From Bacillota bacterium (GTDB taxonomy: Bacteria > Bacillota_A > Clostridia > Peptostreptococcales > Anaerovoracaceae), in the NCBI GenBank assembly GCA_017556895.1, contig JAFYLX010000069.1, forward strand, positions 1 through 6,414: DNA of 6,414 nucleotides, written 5' to 3'. Below the pieces are notes generated by a model. It made no database searches. It was not told the origin of the DNA and worked only from the letters and a program-made list of their open reading frames with translations. A program made the translations under genes and the position numbers. How positions within the stretch are numbered: the stretch's first letter is position 1; each line of letters begins with the position of its first letter. Of this stretch, positions 1 to 6,174 are shown in pieces.

Positions 1-1584
1 GATCCAGTGGATTCTACTGCGGACTGCTTAGTTGCTATTAACGCTCTCTATGTAGGTCTTGGCGATGCAGAATTAGAATACATGAAGGCTGTAAGAGCTA
101 AATTCGTATCCAAGCTTTTAGCTGCTTATGCTGAAAATGAAACTTACTATCCTGCAGAACTTGAAAAAATTAAAGCTATCACAGAAGAATATCTTGCAAA
201 AGTAAATGCAATCACTGATATCGATGACATTGATATGTATGACGCAACTTATGTTGGTACTATTACTGCTAGCGTTGCAGACTATGTAGAAGGTGGTAAG
301 ATTGCTGATATTGATGATGCTTCTGATGTGGCTGCTCTTGCTGCAGACTTACAGACAGCAGCAAAGAAGTATGCAGAATTCGTAAACGAACAGATTTCAA
401 AAGAAGCTAACAGATATTATGTTGACGAAGACAGCACTGCTTCCGCTGATGATATGGAAGCTGCTAAGTTAAACGAATTAGTAGCAGATTTAGTAGGAAA
501 CTCCGGAGCTAGATTATCAAAAGAAATCGAAGCTTTAGCAGAACAGGCAATTGCACTTGTTAAGACTCTTCCAACTTACGCTGCAGTAGAAGCTGCTAAA
601 GAAGCTGCTGATGATGCAGTAGATGCACTTCCTACAACAGCTAAGATTGCTGATAAGGCTCTCGTAGATGCTGCTATCGCTGCAGTAGATGCTTATGAAG
701 ATCTTTGCGGAGAAGAATATACTGATACAGCTGTTGTAACAGCAGTGACTCAGTACGCACATGCATACAACAATGAATTTACTGCTAAGGTTAAGGCTGT
801 TTCCACTACAGATAAAGCTGCAGTAGAAGCTCTTATTGACGAACTCGATGCATTCGTTGATGCGTATGAAGATTATGAAGCTAATGCTGGCGCTCTCTAC
901 ACAATCGTAGGTGATGGCAATGGTGGTAACTACGATAAATTAGAAGGATACCTTGCAGACATCAAGTCTGCTGCTGCTAAGAAAGTGGTAGAAGCATTTG
1001 CTGCAATTCCTGTAACTTCCAACATCACTGAAGCTGCTAGACCTGCTGTAGAAGCTGCTAGAGCTGCATATGATGCATATGTTGCTGAATACACTGATAC
1101 AACAGACTATACTTATGATGCTACTGCAAACCACACTGCAAATACAGATGGTTTCGTAGCAGATGACTTCGTTGTTAGCACATTATTCGCTGCAGAAGCT
1201 GCTCTTGGTTTAGAAACAGGCGTTAACATGGTTACATTTGACGATGTAGATGCTAAGGCATACCTTCAGGACCTTGCAGTTAAGGCTAGATCCGTTAAGA
1301 CTGCTAAGGGCAACATCAAGGTAACAGTAGTTGCTGACGTTGACGTTCTCATCGAAAACGGCTACACAGTAGAATACAAGTTCTACAGATCCACTAAGTC
1401 CAACAAGGGCTTTGGCAAGGCTAAGAAAGTTACTGAAGACAACACTTACACTAACACTTCCGGCGTAAAGGGTACTAAGTACTACTACAAGGCTGTTATC
1501 GTAGCTAAGAACGCTGAAGGCGAAGTTGTTGCTAAGACTCCACTTAAGCACTGCTTATACGCTGCAAGAACTTGGAGCAAATAA
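1..1584 (+). CDS. Partial helical-repeat surface protein with C-terminal fibronectin-like domain (5' end missing)
   Basis: The reading frame is open from base 1 to the TAA at 1582-1584 (527 residues). No signal peptide or ribosome binding site is visible, and the GTG at 7 is only the first possible start codon, so the true start lies upstream of the window. Residues about 1-425 are rich in Ala, Asp, Glu and Val and look helical, with imperfect repeats of the form 'xxAVEAAxxAxDAxxx' encoded near 577-640, 646-711, 801-890 and 1024-1098. Similar helical repeats occur in large clostridial cell-surface proteins. The last ~100 residues (about 1288-1581) alternate in beta-strand fashion (VEYKFYRS, KYYYKAVIVAK) and end in an aromatic/Trp-Ser-Lys tail, resembling a degenerate fibronectin III domain. 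No sortase motif or terminal membrane helix is present. A surface or secreted structural role is inferred; no enzymatic motif was seen. Codon choice changes sharply in the 3' part (see findings). A terminator follows directly. Confidence 0.8.
   Translation, partial: DPVDSTADCLVAINALYVGLGDAELEYMKAVRAKFVSKLLAAYAENETYYPAELEKIKAITEEYLAKVNAITDIDDIDMYDATYVGTITASVADYVEGGKIADIDDASDVAALAADLQTAAKKYAEFVNEQISKEANRYYVDEDSTASADDMEAAKLNELVADLVGNSGARLSKEIEALAEQAIALVKTLPTYAAVEAAKEAADDAVDALPTTAKIADKALVDAAIAAVDAYEDLCGEEYTDTAVVTAVTQYAHAYNNEFTAKVKAVSTTDKAAVEALIDELDAFVDAYEDYEANAGALYTIVGDGNGGNYDKLEGYLADIKSAAAKKVVEAFAAIPVTSNITEAARPAVEAARAAYDAYVAEYTDTTDYTYDATANHTANTDGFVADDFVVSTLFAAEAALGLETGVNMVTFDDVDAKAYLQDLAVKARSVKTAKGNIKVTVVADVDVLIENGYTVEYKFYRSTKSNKGFGKAKKVTEDNTYTNTSGVKGTKYYYKAVIVAKNAEGEVVAKTPLKHCLYAARTWSK
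580..831 (+). repeat. Internal coding repeats of the helical-repeat protein
   Basis: The 15-base string gctgcagtagaagct occurs identically at 580-594 and 817-831 and encodes A-A-V-E-A in the same frame. A near copy (gctgtagaagct) lies at about 1045-1056. Each sits in a longer imperfect Ala/Asp-rich helical unit, so this is protein-level repetition still visible in the DNA rather than a mobile or CRISPR-type repeat. Confidence 0.5.
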
Positions 1585-1621
1585 TTAGTTAATAACTGAT
1601 TAAAAACAACTGATCAAATCA

Positions 1622-1649
1622 GGGACCGGGAAAATCCCGGTCCCATTTT
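1622..1649 (+). terminator. Intrinsic terminator after the first surface-protein gene
   Basis: There is a perfect 10-bp stem (gggaccggga at 1622-1631 pairing with tcccggtccc at 1635-1644) with an AAA loop, followed by ATTTTG. It lies 38 bases after the stop codon and separates the two surface-protein genes into independent transcription units. The T run is short. Confidence 0.85.
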
Positions 1650-1676
1650 GCATATCAGTTAACCTTCCCTTATATA
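1648..1676 (+). promoter_or_regulatory. Candidate sigma-A-type promoter for the second surface-protein gene
   Basis: A TTGCAT -35-like box (1648-1653) is followed 17 bases later by TATATA (1671-1676). TATAAA two bases downstream is an alternative -10. Transcription would start near 1683, giving a leader of about 25 bases that still contains the AAGGGGG ribosome binding site at 1694-1700. The -35 box overlaps the T run of the preceding terminator. The match is moderate and position supports it. Confidence 0.5.
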
Positions 1677-1708
1677 AATAAACCACAAATACGAAGGGGG
1701 TAAAAATT

Positions 1709-1780
1709 ATGAAAAAAACACTCGCAATACTACTTAGTTTTGCTTTGATTTTCTGCATGATGCCAGGCATGGCTTTTGCT
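1709..1780 (+). other. Signal peptide coding region
   Basis: Residues 1-24 show a basic N-terminus (M-K-K), a hydrophobic stretch (LAILLSFALIFCMM), a Pro-Gly helix break and a small-residue A-F-A cleavage site before A-E-T-T. There is no lipobox: the only cysteine, residue 16, lies inside the core. This indicates Sec export and signal peptidase I cleavage. Cleavage one residue later is equally possible. Confidence 0.88.
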
Positions 1781-4417
1781 GCAGAGACGACTACTGCACT
1801 GACTGCAGAACTTGTAAAAACAACTGACACATATGACGGTCAGGCTAAAGACTTAACTTCTCTTATTACAGTGAAAGATAAAAACTCCGGCACTGTAACG
1901 GGAGAAGGATATGCAATCACATGGAAAGATAAAGAAGGTGTAGAAGTAGGAGATAGCGTAACTGATGCAGGTACATATATTGCAACTCTAGTCGCTCAAG
2001 AAGGCTACTCATTGAACAAAACATCCTTTACTTACACTATCAAGCCATACCCTTTTGGCAGTGTTAAGATTGCATATACAGGAAGTACACTTGCAACATC
2101 GTGGGTTATCGATGAGGAAACAAAGGTTGTAACTGTTGATGAAAATGATGTTTCTGTTACATTAAACGGTGAAGCTGTTAATGAAAACTACTATAGCATT
2201 TCAGCGGTGTTAAATGGTGAAATAATTCGTATTACAGCTACACCTGATGCACAGATGGTTGAAGCCGGAAACATTAGTAGTGGTGCACGTTACATTGATG
2301 TTCCAATGACAACTGCGCTGGAAGACACATATAAAATCTGGGGGACAAATAAAGCAAAATCCCCTACAATCCCTGACCAGACATGGAGCAGAGGAACAGA
2401 ATTAAAGCCTCAGATTTACGTAGTTAAAACAGATGCGACAAGCACAACGGGTGCTTTAAAGGCTGGAACAGATTACAAAGTAACATATTCAGGGAACACT
2501 ATCGGTAATTCTGTAGCTACTGTAACGGTAGAAGGTATAGGTAAGTACGAAGGAACTCTTACAGAAACATTTACAATAAAAGGTAAAGATATTTCAAAGC
2601 TCACCATAACTGCAAACAATGTTGCAAAAGGTGAAGAACCAACATTTGTTGTTAAGGATGGAACTGCAATCCTTACAGAAGGTGAAGACTATTATGTAAA
2701 TGGCCACTACACAGATACTGTAGGTACAGGAAAAGGTGCAGCTACTATTGTAGGCTATGGAAGCTATACAGGAGAAAAGAACGTAACATTTACAGTTCTT
2801 GGTGAAGACGCACTTTTTGACAACTCTTTTGATGTAATCACACCGTCAAATGAATCGGCTTACTATAATGCAGGAGTTCAGCACTCTTCTGTTACAGTAA
2901 AGAACGAAAATGGTATAGAACTTAAAAGCGGTACTGACTATGTACTCTACTATACATGCGATGGAGTTACAACAGATTCTCCTAAAGAATTAGGTACTTA
3001 TAAAGTATCAATTGTTGGTAAGGGGAAATATGCAGGAACTCTGGATGGTGGTACATTTACAATTGAACCACTGCCAATCAACATGACAACTATAACATTA
3101 GGAAGCTCAACGGTACTTTACGATGGTCAGTATGTTCCTTCAGTTACTCTGAAGCATACTTTAACAGACAATACAATTCCTGCTACTGAATATGAAGTTT
3201 CCTACTTTTACTTAACTTCTTCATACAAAAGTCCTCTTGTTATGGTTACTCCTAAAGATGGAGGCAAGTTGACAACAGGAACAAATGGTGCAACAGCAAT
3301 ATCCAAAGAGTTCTCTCTGACAAAAAAAACTCTTTCAAACTGTGTTGTTTCATTTACTGACGGAAGAAGCAGCAAAGTTTATGACGGATTAGCCACATTC
3401 CAGCCATCAGTTACTGTTAAAGACACATCTGCAAACAGAACGCTGGTTAAAGGTACTGACTACACAGTAACTTACAAGAATTCCAAGGGCGAAACTGTAA
3501 CATACTTAAAGGAAGCAGACAGTTATCAGGTAATTATTACAGGTACAGGTGCATATTCCGGAACTAAAACTTTAGTATTTACTATTACAGGCGTAAACAT
3601 TTCCGGTTATATTGTAACACTCCAGAAAGACACAGTAACTGCAACTGGTTCAGCTCAGACACCTGTAATCAGCTCTGTTAAGTATGGAACCACTTCCAGC
3701 TTAACTTCCAGCGACTACACTGTATCCTACCAGAATTCTGCCGGACAGACTGTAACAAGCATTTCTGCTCCTGGTACTTACAAAGTAGTTGTAACCGGTA
3801 AAAACGGATACCAGGGCAGCACTTATGCGCTCTATACTGTCAAGGGCCTCGCTCAGACAATGATCATCGACAAGACTTCATTCAAGGTTTACGAAGACAG
3901 CGATATCTTCAGGATCAACGCTAAGGTTACAGGCGACGGCACAATCACTTACACTTCCATGAACCCTGCAGTTGCAACAGTTTCATATACAGGCGTAGTG
4001 ACAGTTCACAAAGTTGGCCGCGCAGTAATCAAGGTTCAGACTACTAACAATGTCAAGTATGACCCTGTAGAAGACGATGTTTACGTAAAGGTTTACCCTG
4101 ACAAGGCTAAGATCAGCAAGAAACCTTGGACAGACGGCAAGAAAGGCCAGATGAAGGTTAGATGGGAATACCAGGACGGCGTAACTAAGTATCAGGTTCG
4201 CTATGCAACTACAAGCTCCTTCAAGAGCTACAAGACTAAGACTGTGGCAGCTCACGGCAAGGACCTTTCAACTCAGTCCACAACAATTAAGAACCTTTCT
4301 TCAAACAAGACCTATTACTTCAAGGTAAGAGCTGTTTACGAAACATACAACGAAAACGGCACCAAGATTACTTACTACGGTACATGGTCCAACTGGAGAA
4401 GTGCCAAGACTAAATAA
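1709..4417 (+). CDS. Secreted multi-domain Ig-like / BIG2 / fibronectin III protein
   Basis: The product has 902 residues. The ATG at 1709 has a strong AAGGGGG site 8 bases upstream and opens a classic signal peptide (MKK, hydrophobic core, AFA-A near residue 24), so the protein is exported. The body consists of about eight beta-sandwich-like modules of 75-90 residues (roughly 30-112, 113-200, 205-291, 292-365, 370-454, 455-540, 541-628, 629-713). Recurring signatures are 'YDGQ' at the start, 'GTDYxVTYxN' in the middle and 'GTYKVxVxGxGxYxGT...FTI' at the end. Residues about 714-798 resemble a BIG2 domain (MNPAVATVSYTGVVTVHKVG), and 799-900 a fibronectin III domain (KYQVRYATTSSF, NKTYYFKVRAVY, terminal WSNWRSAKTK). 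I see no LPxTG motif, SLH repeats or terminal transmembrane helix, so how it attaches to the cell, if at all, is unclear. No catalytic motif was seen; an adhesin or cell-surface structural role is inferred. It appears to be transcribed alone. Confidence 0.9.
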   Translation: MKKTLAILLSFALIFCMMPGMAFAAETTTALTAELVKTTDTYDGQAKDLTSLITVKDKNSGTVTGEGYAITWKDKEGVEVGDSVTDAGTYIATLVAQEGYSLNKTSFTYTIKPYPFGSVKIAYTGSTLATSWVIDEETKVVTVDENDVSVTLNGEAVNENYYSISAVLNGEIIRITATPDAQMVEAGNISSGARYIDVPMTTALEDTYKIWGTNKAKSPTIPDQTWSRGTELKPQIYVVKTDATSTTGALKAGTDYKVTYSGNTIGNSVATVTVEGIGKYEGTLTETFTIKGKDISKLTITANNVAKGEEPTFVVKDGTAILTEGEDYYVNGHYTDTVGTGKGAATIVGYGSYTGEKNVTFTVLGEDALFDNSFDVITPSNESAYYNAGVQHSSVTVKNENGIELKSGTDYVLYYTCDGVTTDSPKELGTYKVSIVGKGKYAGTLDGGTFTIEPLPINMTTITLGSSTVLYDGQYVPSVTLKHTLTDNTIPATEYEVSYFYLTSSYKSPLVMVTPKDGGKLTTGTNGATAISKEFSLTKKTLSNCVVSFTDGRSSKVYDGLATFQPSVTVKDTSANRTLVKGTDYTVTYKNSKGETVTYLKEADSYQVIITGTGAYSGTKTLVFTITGVNISGYIVTLQKDTVTATGSAQTPVISSVKYGTTSSLTSSDYTVSYQNSAGQTVTSISAPGTYKVVVTGKNGYQGSTYALYTVKGLAQTMIIDKTSFKVYEDSDIFRINAKVTGDGTITYTSMNPAVATVSYTGVVTVHKVGRAVIKVQTTNNVKYDPVEDDVYVKVYPDKAKISKKPWTDGKKGQMKVRWEYQDGVTKYQVRYATTSSFKSYKTKTVAAHGKDLSTQSTTIKNLSSNKTYYFKVRAVYETYNENGTKITYYGTWSNWRSAKTK

Positions 4418-4460
4418 CTGGTAATTCGGAATAGCCAGTGAAACTCAAACCACAAAAACA

Positions 4461-4517
4461 AACACAGCCGGAGGACAATAATCCTCCGGCTGTGTTGTCG
4501 ATTTCTGTCGGTTTTTT
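4461..4517 (+). terminator. Strong hairpin terminator after the Ig-like protein gene
   Basis: There is a perfect 15-bp stem: aacacagccggagga at 4461-4475 pairs with 4482-4496, with loop CAATAA. On the + strand the T run comes late (six T at 4512-4517, with a small CGA/TCG hairpin before it). Read on the - strand, a T-rich tail (TTTGTTTTTG) follows the stem directly. It ends the surface gene and insulates the toxin-antitoxin operon downstream. Confidence 0.8.
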
Positions 4518-4542
4518 CTGCTAAGTAAATACGCTTCAAATA

Positions 4543-4570
4543 TTGCATTTATCCTTTTTTTACGTATAAT
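4543..4570 (+). promoter_or_regulatory. Candidate distal promoter (P1) of the toxin-antitoxin operon
   Basis: A perfect TATAAT (4565-4570) is preceded by TTGCAT (4543-4548) with a 16-base spacer. The start would be near 4577, leaving a leader of about 80 bases before the ATG at 4657 that contains the inverted repeats and the second promoter. Confidence 0.5.
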
Positions 4571-4594
4571 ATTAATTACAAGTTATTTACAGCT

Positions 4595-4616
4595 ATCTTG
4601 CACTGTCAAGATTGAC
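4595..4616 (+). promoter_or_regulatory. Overlapping inverted repeats at the -35 box; possible operator
   Basis: ATCTTG (4595-4600) and CAAGAT (4607-4612) form a 6-bp inverted repeat with a 6-base spacer. Overlapping it, GTCAA (4605-4609) and TTGAC (4612-4616) form a second inverted repeat around a 2-base centre. The latter arm is the -35 box of the proximal promoter. This is a natural place for autoregulation, but the arms are short and no DNA-binding domain is recognisable in either operon protein, so the operator role is inference. Confidence 0.35.
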
Positions 4617-4640
4617 GAAAAAGTACATAAAGATTATAAT
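4612..4640 (+). promoter_or_regulatory. Candidate proximal promoter (P2), near consensus
   Basis: TTGACG (4612-4617, five of six consensus bases) and TATAAT (4635-4640, perfect) are separated by exactly 17 bases, the best promoter match in the window. Transcription would start near 4647, at or inside the GAGG that serves the toxin start at 4657. P2 transcripts would therefore have a very short leader and might initiate toxin translation poorly. The TTG here could be mistaken for a start codon. Confidence 0.6.
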
Positions 4641-4656
4641 ATACACGAGGATTATA

Positions 4657-5286
4657 ATGAAAATTATACTGCATGAGCTTCAAGCTTTGATAGATTATAT
4701 TCAATCTGTGTATTCAATGATAACGGATGAATGGATGAAAACAGACTCTGAAAAAGCAAATCAGAAAAAAGTTCTGGTTTCTGACATCAGTCTGGACTCT
4801 ATAATATACAGTAATATTATAGAATATGTCCAATTACTGAACGAAAAGAATGCGTCACTTATGCTGCAGCTTGCAGATGCTTGTTCATGCTCTGTTACTG
4901 CACGTGTGAAGACATATAATTCAATAGAATATAAAATTCAAAACTATATGTCAAAGTCACATGAATCTGGTAAAGTACCGGTTCAGAAATGTGTTAATGA
5001 TCTATTTGGGATTAGGGTGATATTGGAATCTCCATTGACATATGAAGAAATTAACAGTTTTGTAAATTCAGTTTACGGTGATAAGTATAAATGTATTAAT
5101 TCATCAAAAGGTGATTATAATGCGACGCATATTTATTTCAAAGAAAGCAACAGGGCTTTTGCATGGGAATTGCAAATATGGAATTACTGTGATGTAGATA
5201 ATAATTTTGCATCACACAAAAAATACAAGCAGGCATATACCACCTGGGAAAAAGAAAGTAAGGAAGGAGGAATTATCAATGGTTAA
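4657..5286 (+). CDS. Small RelA/SpoT-domain protein, probable toxSAS toxin
   Basis: The product has 209 residues. I chose the ATG at 4657 (GAGG at 4647-4650) over an in-frame TTG at 4612, which lacks a ribosome binding site and matches a -35 box. After an ~80-residue helical lead the RelA/SpoT synthetase motifs appear in order: ATP-binding RVKTYNSIEYK (R83, K85, S89, K93), metal-binding DLFGIR (D115, R120), a short G-loop-like GDYNATH (Y154, H158), the acidic ELQIW (E171, Q173) and SHKKY (H187). There is no HD hydrolase or regulatory TGS/ACT domain, so it can only synthesise. In this family such single-domain enzymes transfer pyrophosphate from ATP either to GDP/GTP or AMP-type nucleotides (alarmones) or, in many toxSAS toxins, to the tRNA 3' CCA end, blocking translation. 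Pairing with an overlapping Panacea gene favours the toxin reading over a housekeeping RelQ/RelP enzyme. The substrate cannot be read from sequence. The gene is clearly AT-rich compared with its flanks. Confidence 0.85.
   Translation: MKIILHELQALIDYIQSVYSMITDEWMKTDSEKANQKKVLVSDISLDSIIYSNIIEYVQLLNEKNASLMLQLADACSCSVTARVKTYNSIEYKIQNYMSKSHESGKVPVQKCVNDLFGIRVILESPLTYEEINSFVNSVYGDKYKCINSSKGDYNATHIYFKESNRAFAWELQIWNYCDVDNNFASHKKYKQAYTTWEKESKEGGIING
5262..5270 (+). promoter_or_regulatory. Strong ribosome binding site for the antitoxin inside the toxin gene
   Basis: GGAAGGAGG lies 8 bases before the ATG at 5279 and is read in the toxin frame as part of its K-E-G-G tail. It is much stronger than the toxin's own GAGG, consistent with making more antitoxin than toxin from one mRNA. 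It settles the antitoxin start in favour of 5279 over the upstream in-frame ATG at 5207. Confidence 0.85.
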
Positions 5287-6034
5287 ACATTTTATTATTA
5301 TGAGCAGTTCATATACAGATGGGACTCGCGTTGCACTAGATATTACTAATACGAACTTGTTAAATCAACATTCTATTTCAAATATAATCAGTCATATTCG
5401 CCACATCTGTGGCAATGATTTGCCGTTTTCAACGCATATGATTGAAGGTGAAGATGATTCCTGGTCTTCTGTTACGAAATATGATCCTTTCTTTGAGGAT
5501 GTTCTTTGCACAAAATCCCTTGAAGAGTTCTTGGAAAAAATTAAAAAAGGCAGAATTCTGACAGGACTTGATGTTGCCACATATATTCTTTCAAAAGTAA
5601 AATGTACCCATCTATCCTTAGAAAAGCTTGTGTATTTTGCTTATGCTGATTATCTGTGTGAGTATGGTCATCAGCTATTTGAAGATAAAATTTATGCTTT
5701 TGCCCATGGCCCTGTTATTGCAAGTGTTTACGACACATATAAAAAAAGCGGCTATAGATATGTTTCACCTCCAGAGCATGAAAATGAGCGAGGAATTTAT
5801 ACAGGTGTTGATGAGCTTCCTGCAAGGAGCCGCATTTTGTTTGCTAAAGATGGTGCAGAAAAGCTTCGTTCTATCGATAGAACAATCCATAAGTATGGTA
5901 CGTGCAGTGCAAATTTCCTTGTCAGTTTAACCCACCGAAATGGAACACCTTGGTCTCAAGTAGACAGTTCGAAATCATATCAGATTATTTCTGATCAATT
6001 GATATATGAATATCATCACATCGAAAGTATATAG
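5279..6034 (+). CDS. panA: Panacea (DUF4065/SocA-like) domain antitoxin
   Basis: The product has 251 residues. The ATG overlaps the toxin stop by 8 bp (ATGGTTAA), indicating translational coupling. Residues about 93-235 match the Panacea/DUF4065 fold: VATYILSKV (99-107), the hallmark LSLEKLVYFAYADYL (112-126), FAHGPVIASVYDTYKKSG (141-158) and LVSLTHRNGTPWSQV (214-228). Panacea proteins act as antitoxins that bind and neutralise very different toxins, including toxSAS enzymes, usually by direct protein contact; SocA is a related adaptor-type antitoxin. The N-terminal ~92 residues, starting VKHFIIMSSSYTDGTRVALD, are an extension I do not recognise. It looks like a short beta segment followed by helices and an acidic linker, and I see no helix-turn-helix. 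It may contribute to toxin recognition. A terminator follows 4 bases after the stop. The domain call is firm; the antitoxin role rests on gene context and family knowledge. Confidence 0.85.
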   Translation: MVKHFIIMSSSYTDGTRVALDITNTNLLNQHSISNIISHIRHICGNDLPFSTHMIEGEDDSWSSVTKYDPFFEDVLCTKSLEEFLEKIKKGRILTGLDVATYILSKVKCTHLSLEKLVYFAYADYLCEYGHQLFEDKIYAFAHGPVIASVYDTYKKSGYRYVSPPEHENERGIYTGVDELPARSRILFAKDGAEKLRSIDRTIHKYGTCSANFLVSLTHRNGTPWSQVDSSKSYQIISDQLIYEYHHIESI

Positions 6035-6038
6035 AATT

Positions 6039-6073
6039 ATGGCCGGAGATTATGGATTTCCGGCTATTTTATT
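6039..6073 (+). terminator. Intrinsic terminator of the toxin-antitoxin operon
   Basis: Bases 6039-6050 pair with 6056-6067 in a 12-bp stem with two G-T pairs, a GC core (GCCGGA/TCCGGC) and loop TATGG, followed by TTTTATT. It starts 4 bases after the panA stop and closes a two-gene operon. Confidence 0.85.
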
Positions 6074-6174
6074 GCAAATTATCTTCAACTTTCAGGAGAA
6101 ATGTGTTAACATATAGACACACGCTAAAAGATGCAAATAATCCCGCCACAAGACGCAGAAAGGAACTTGCCCCC

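Noticed and set aside
577..1098. CRISPR-like or tandem DNA repeat array in the first gene
   Set aside because: Repeats are irregularly spaced, imperfect, in frame and encode a helical protein pattern. There are no uniform spacers.
535..1551. Open frames on the - strand opposite the first surface gene
   Set aside because: They are Cys/Ser-rich products of reading Ala/Asp-rich repeats backwards, with no ribosome binding sites or recognisable domains.
4612..4656. In-frame TTG at 4612 as the start of the RelA/SpoT-domain gene (15 extra residues)
   Set aside because: No ribosome binding site precedes it, the added segment is unlike the family, and TTGACG there fits a -35 box exactly 17 bases before TATAAT. 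The ATG at 4657 has GAGG at proper spacing.
5207..5278. ATG at 5207 as the start of the Panacea gene
   Set aside because: It lies deep in the toxin gene without a good ribosome binding site. GGAAGGAGG correctly placed before 5279 marks the true start.
4657..5286. Housekeeping RelQ/RelP-type small alarmone synthetase
   Set aside because: Not fully excluded, but the overlapping Panacea gene, short G-loop region and isolated AT-rich operon fit a toxSAS toxin better.
5628..5930. 100-codon open frame on the + strand inside the Panacea gene
   Set aside because: It is a shadow frame: its translation is hydrophobic nonsense with no family pattern, while the overlapping frame carries all Panacea motifs.
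6101..6109. ATG with AGGAG upstream as a start for the helix-turn-helix gene
   Set aside because: It is out of frame and reads ATG-TGT-TAA. The overlapping GTG at 6103 is in frame and is kept only as an alternative.
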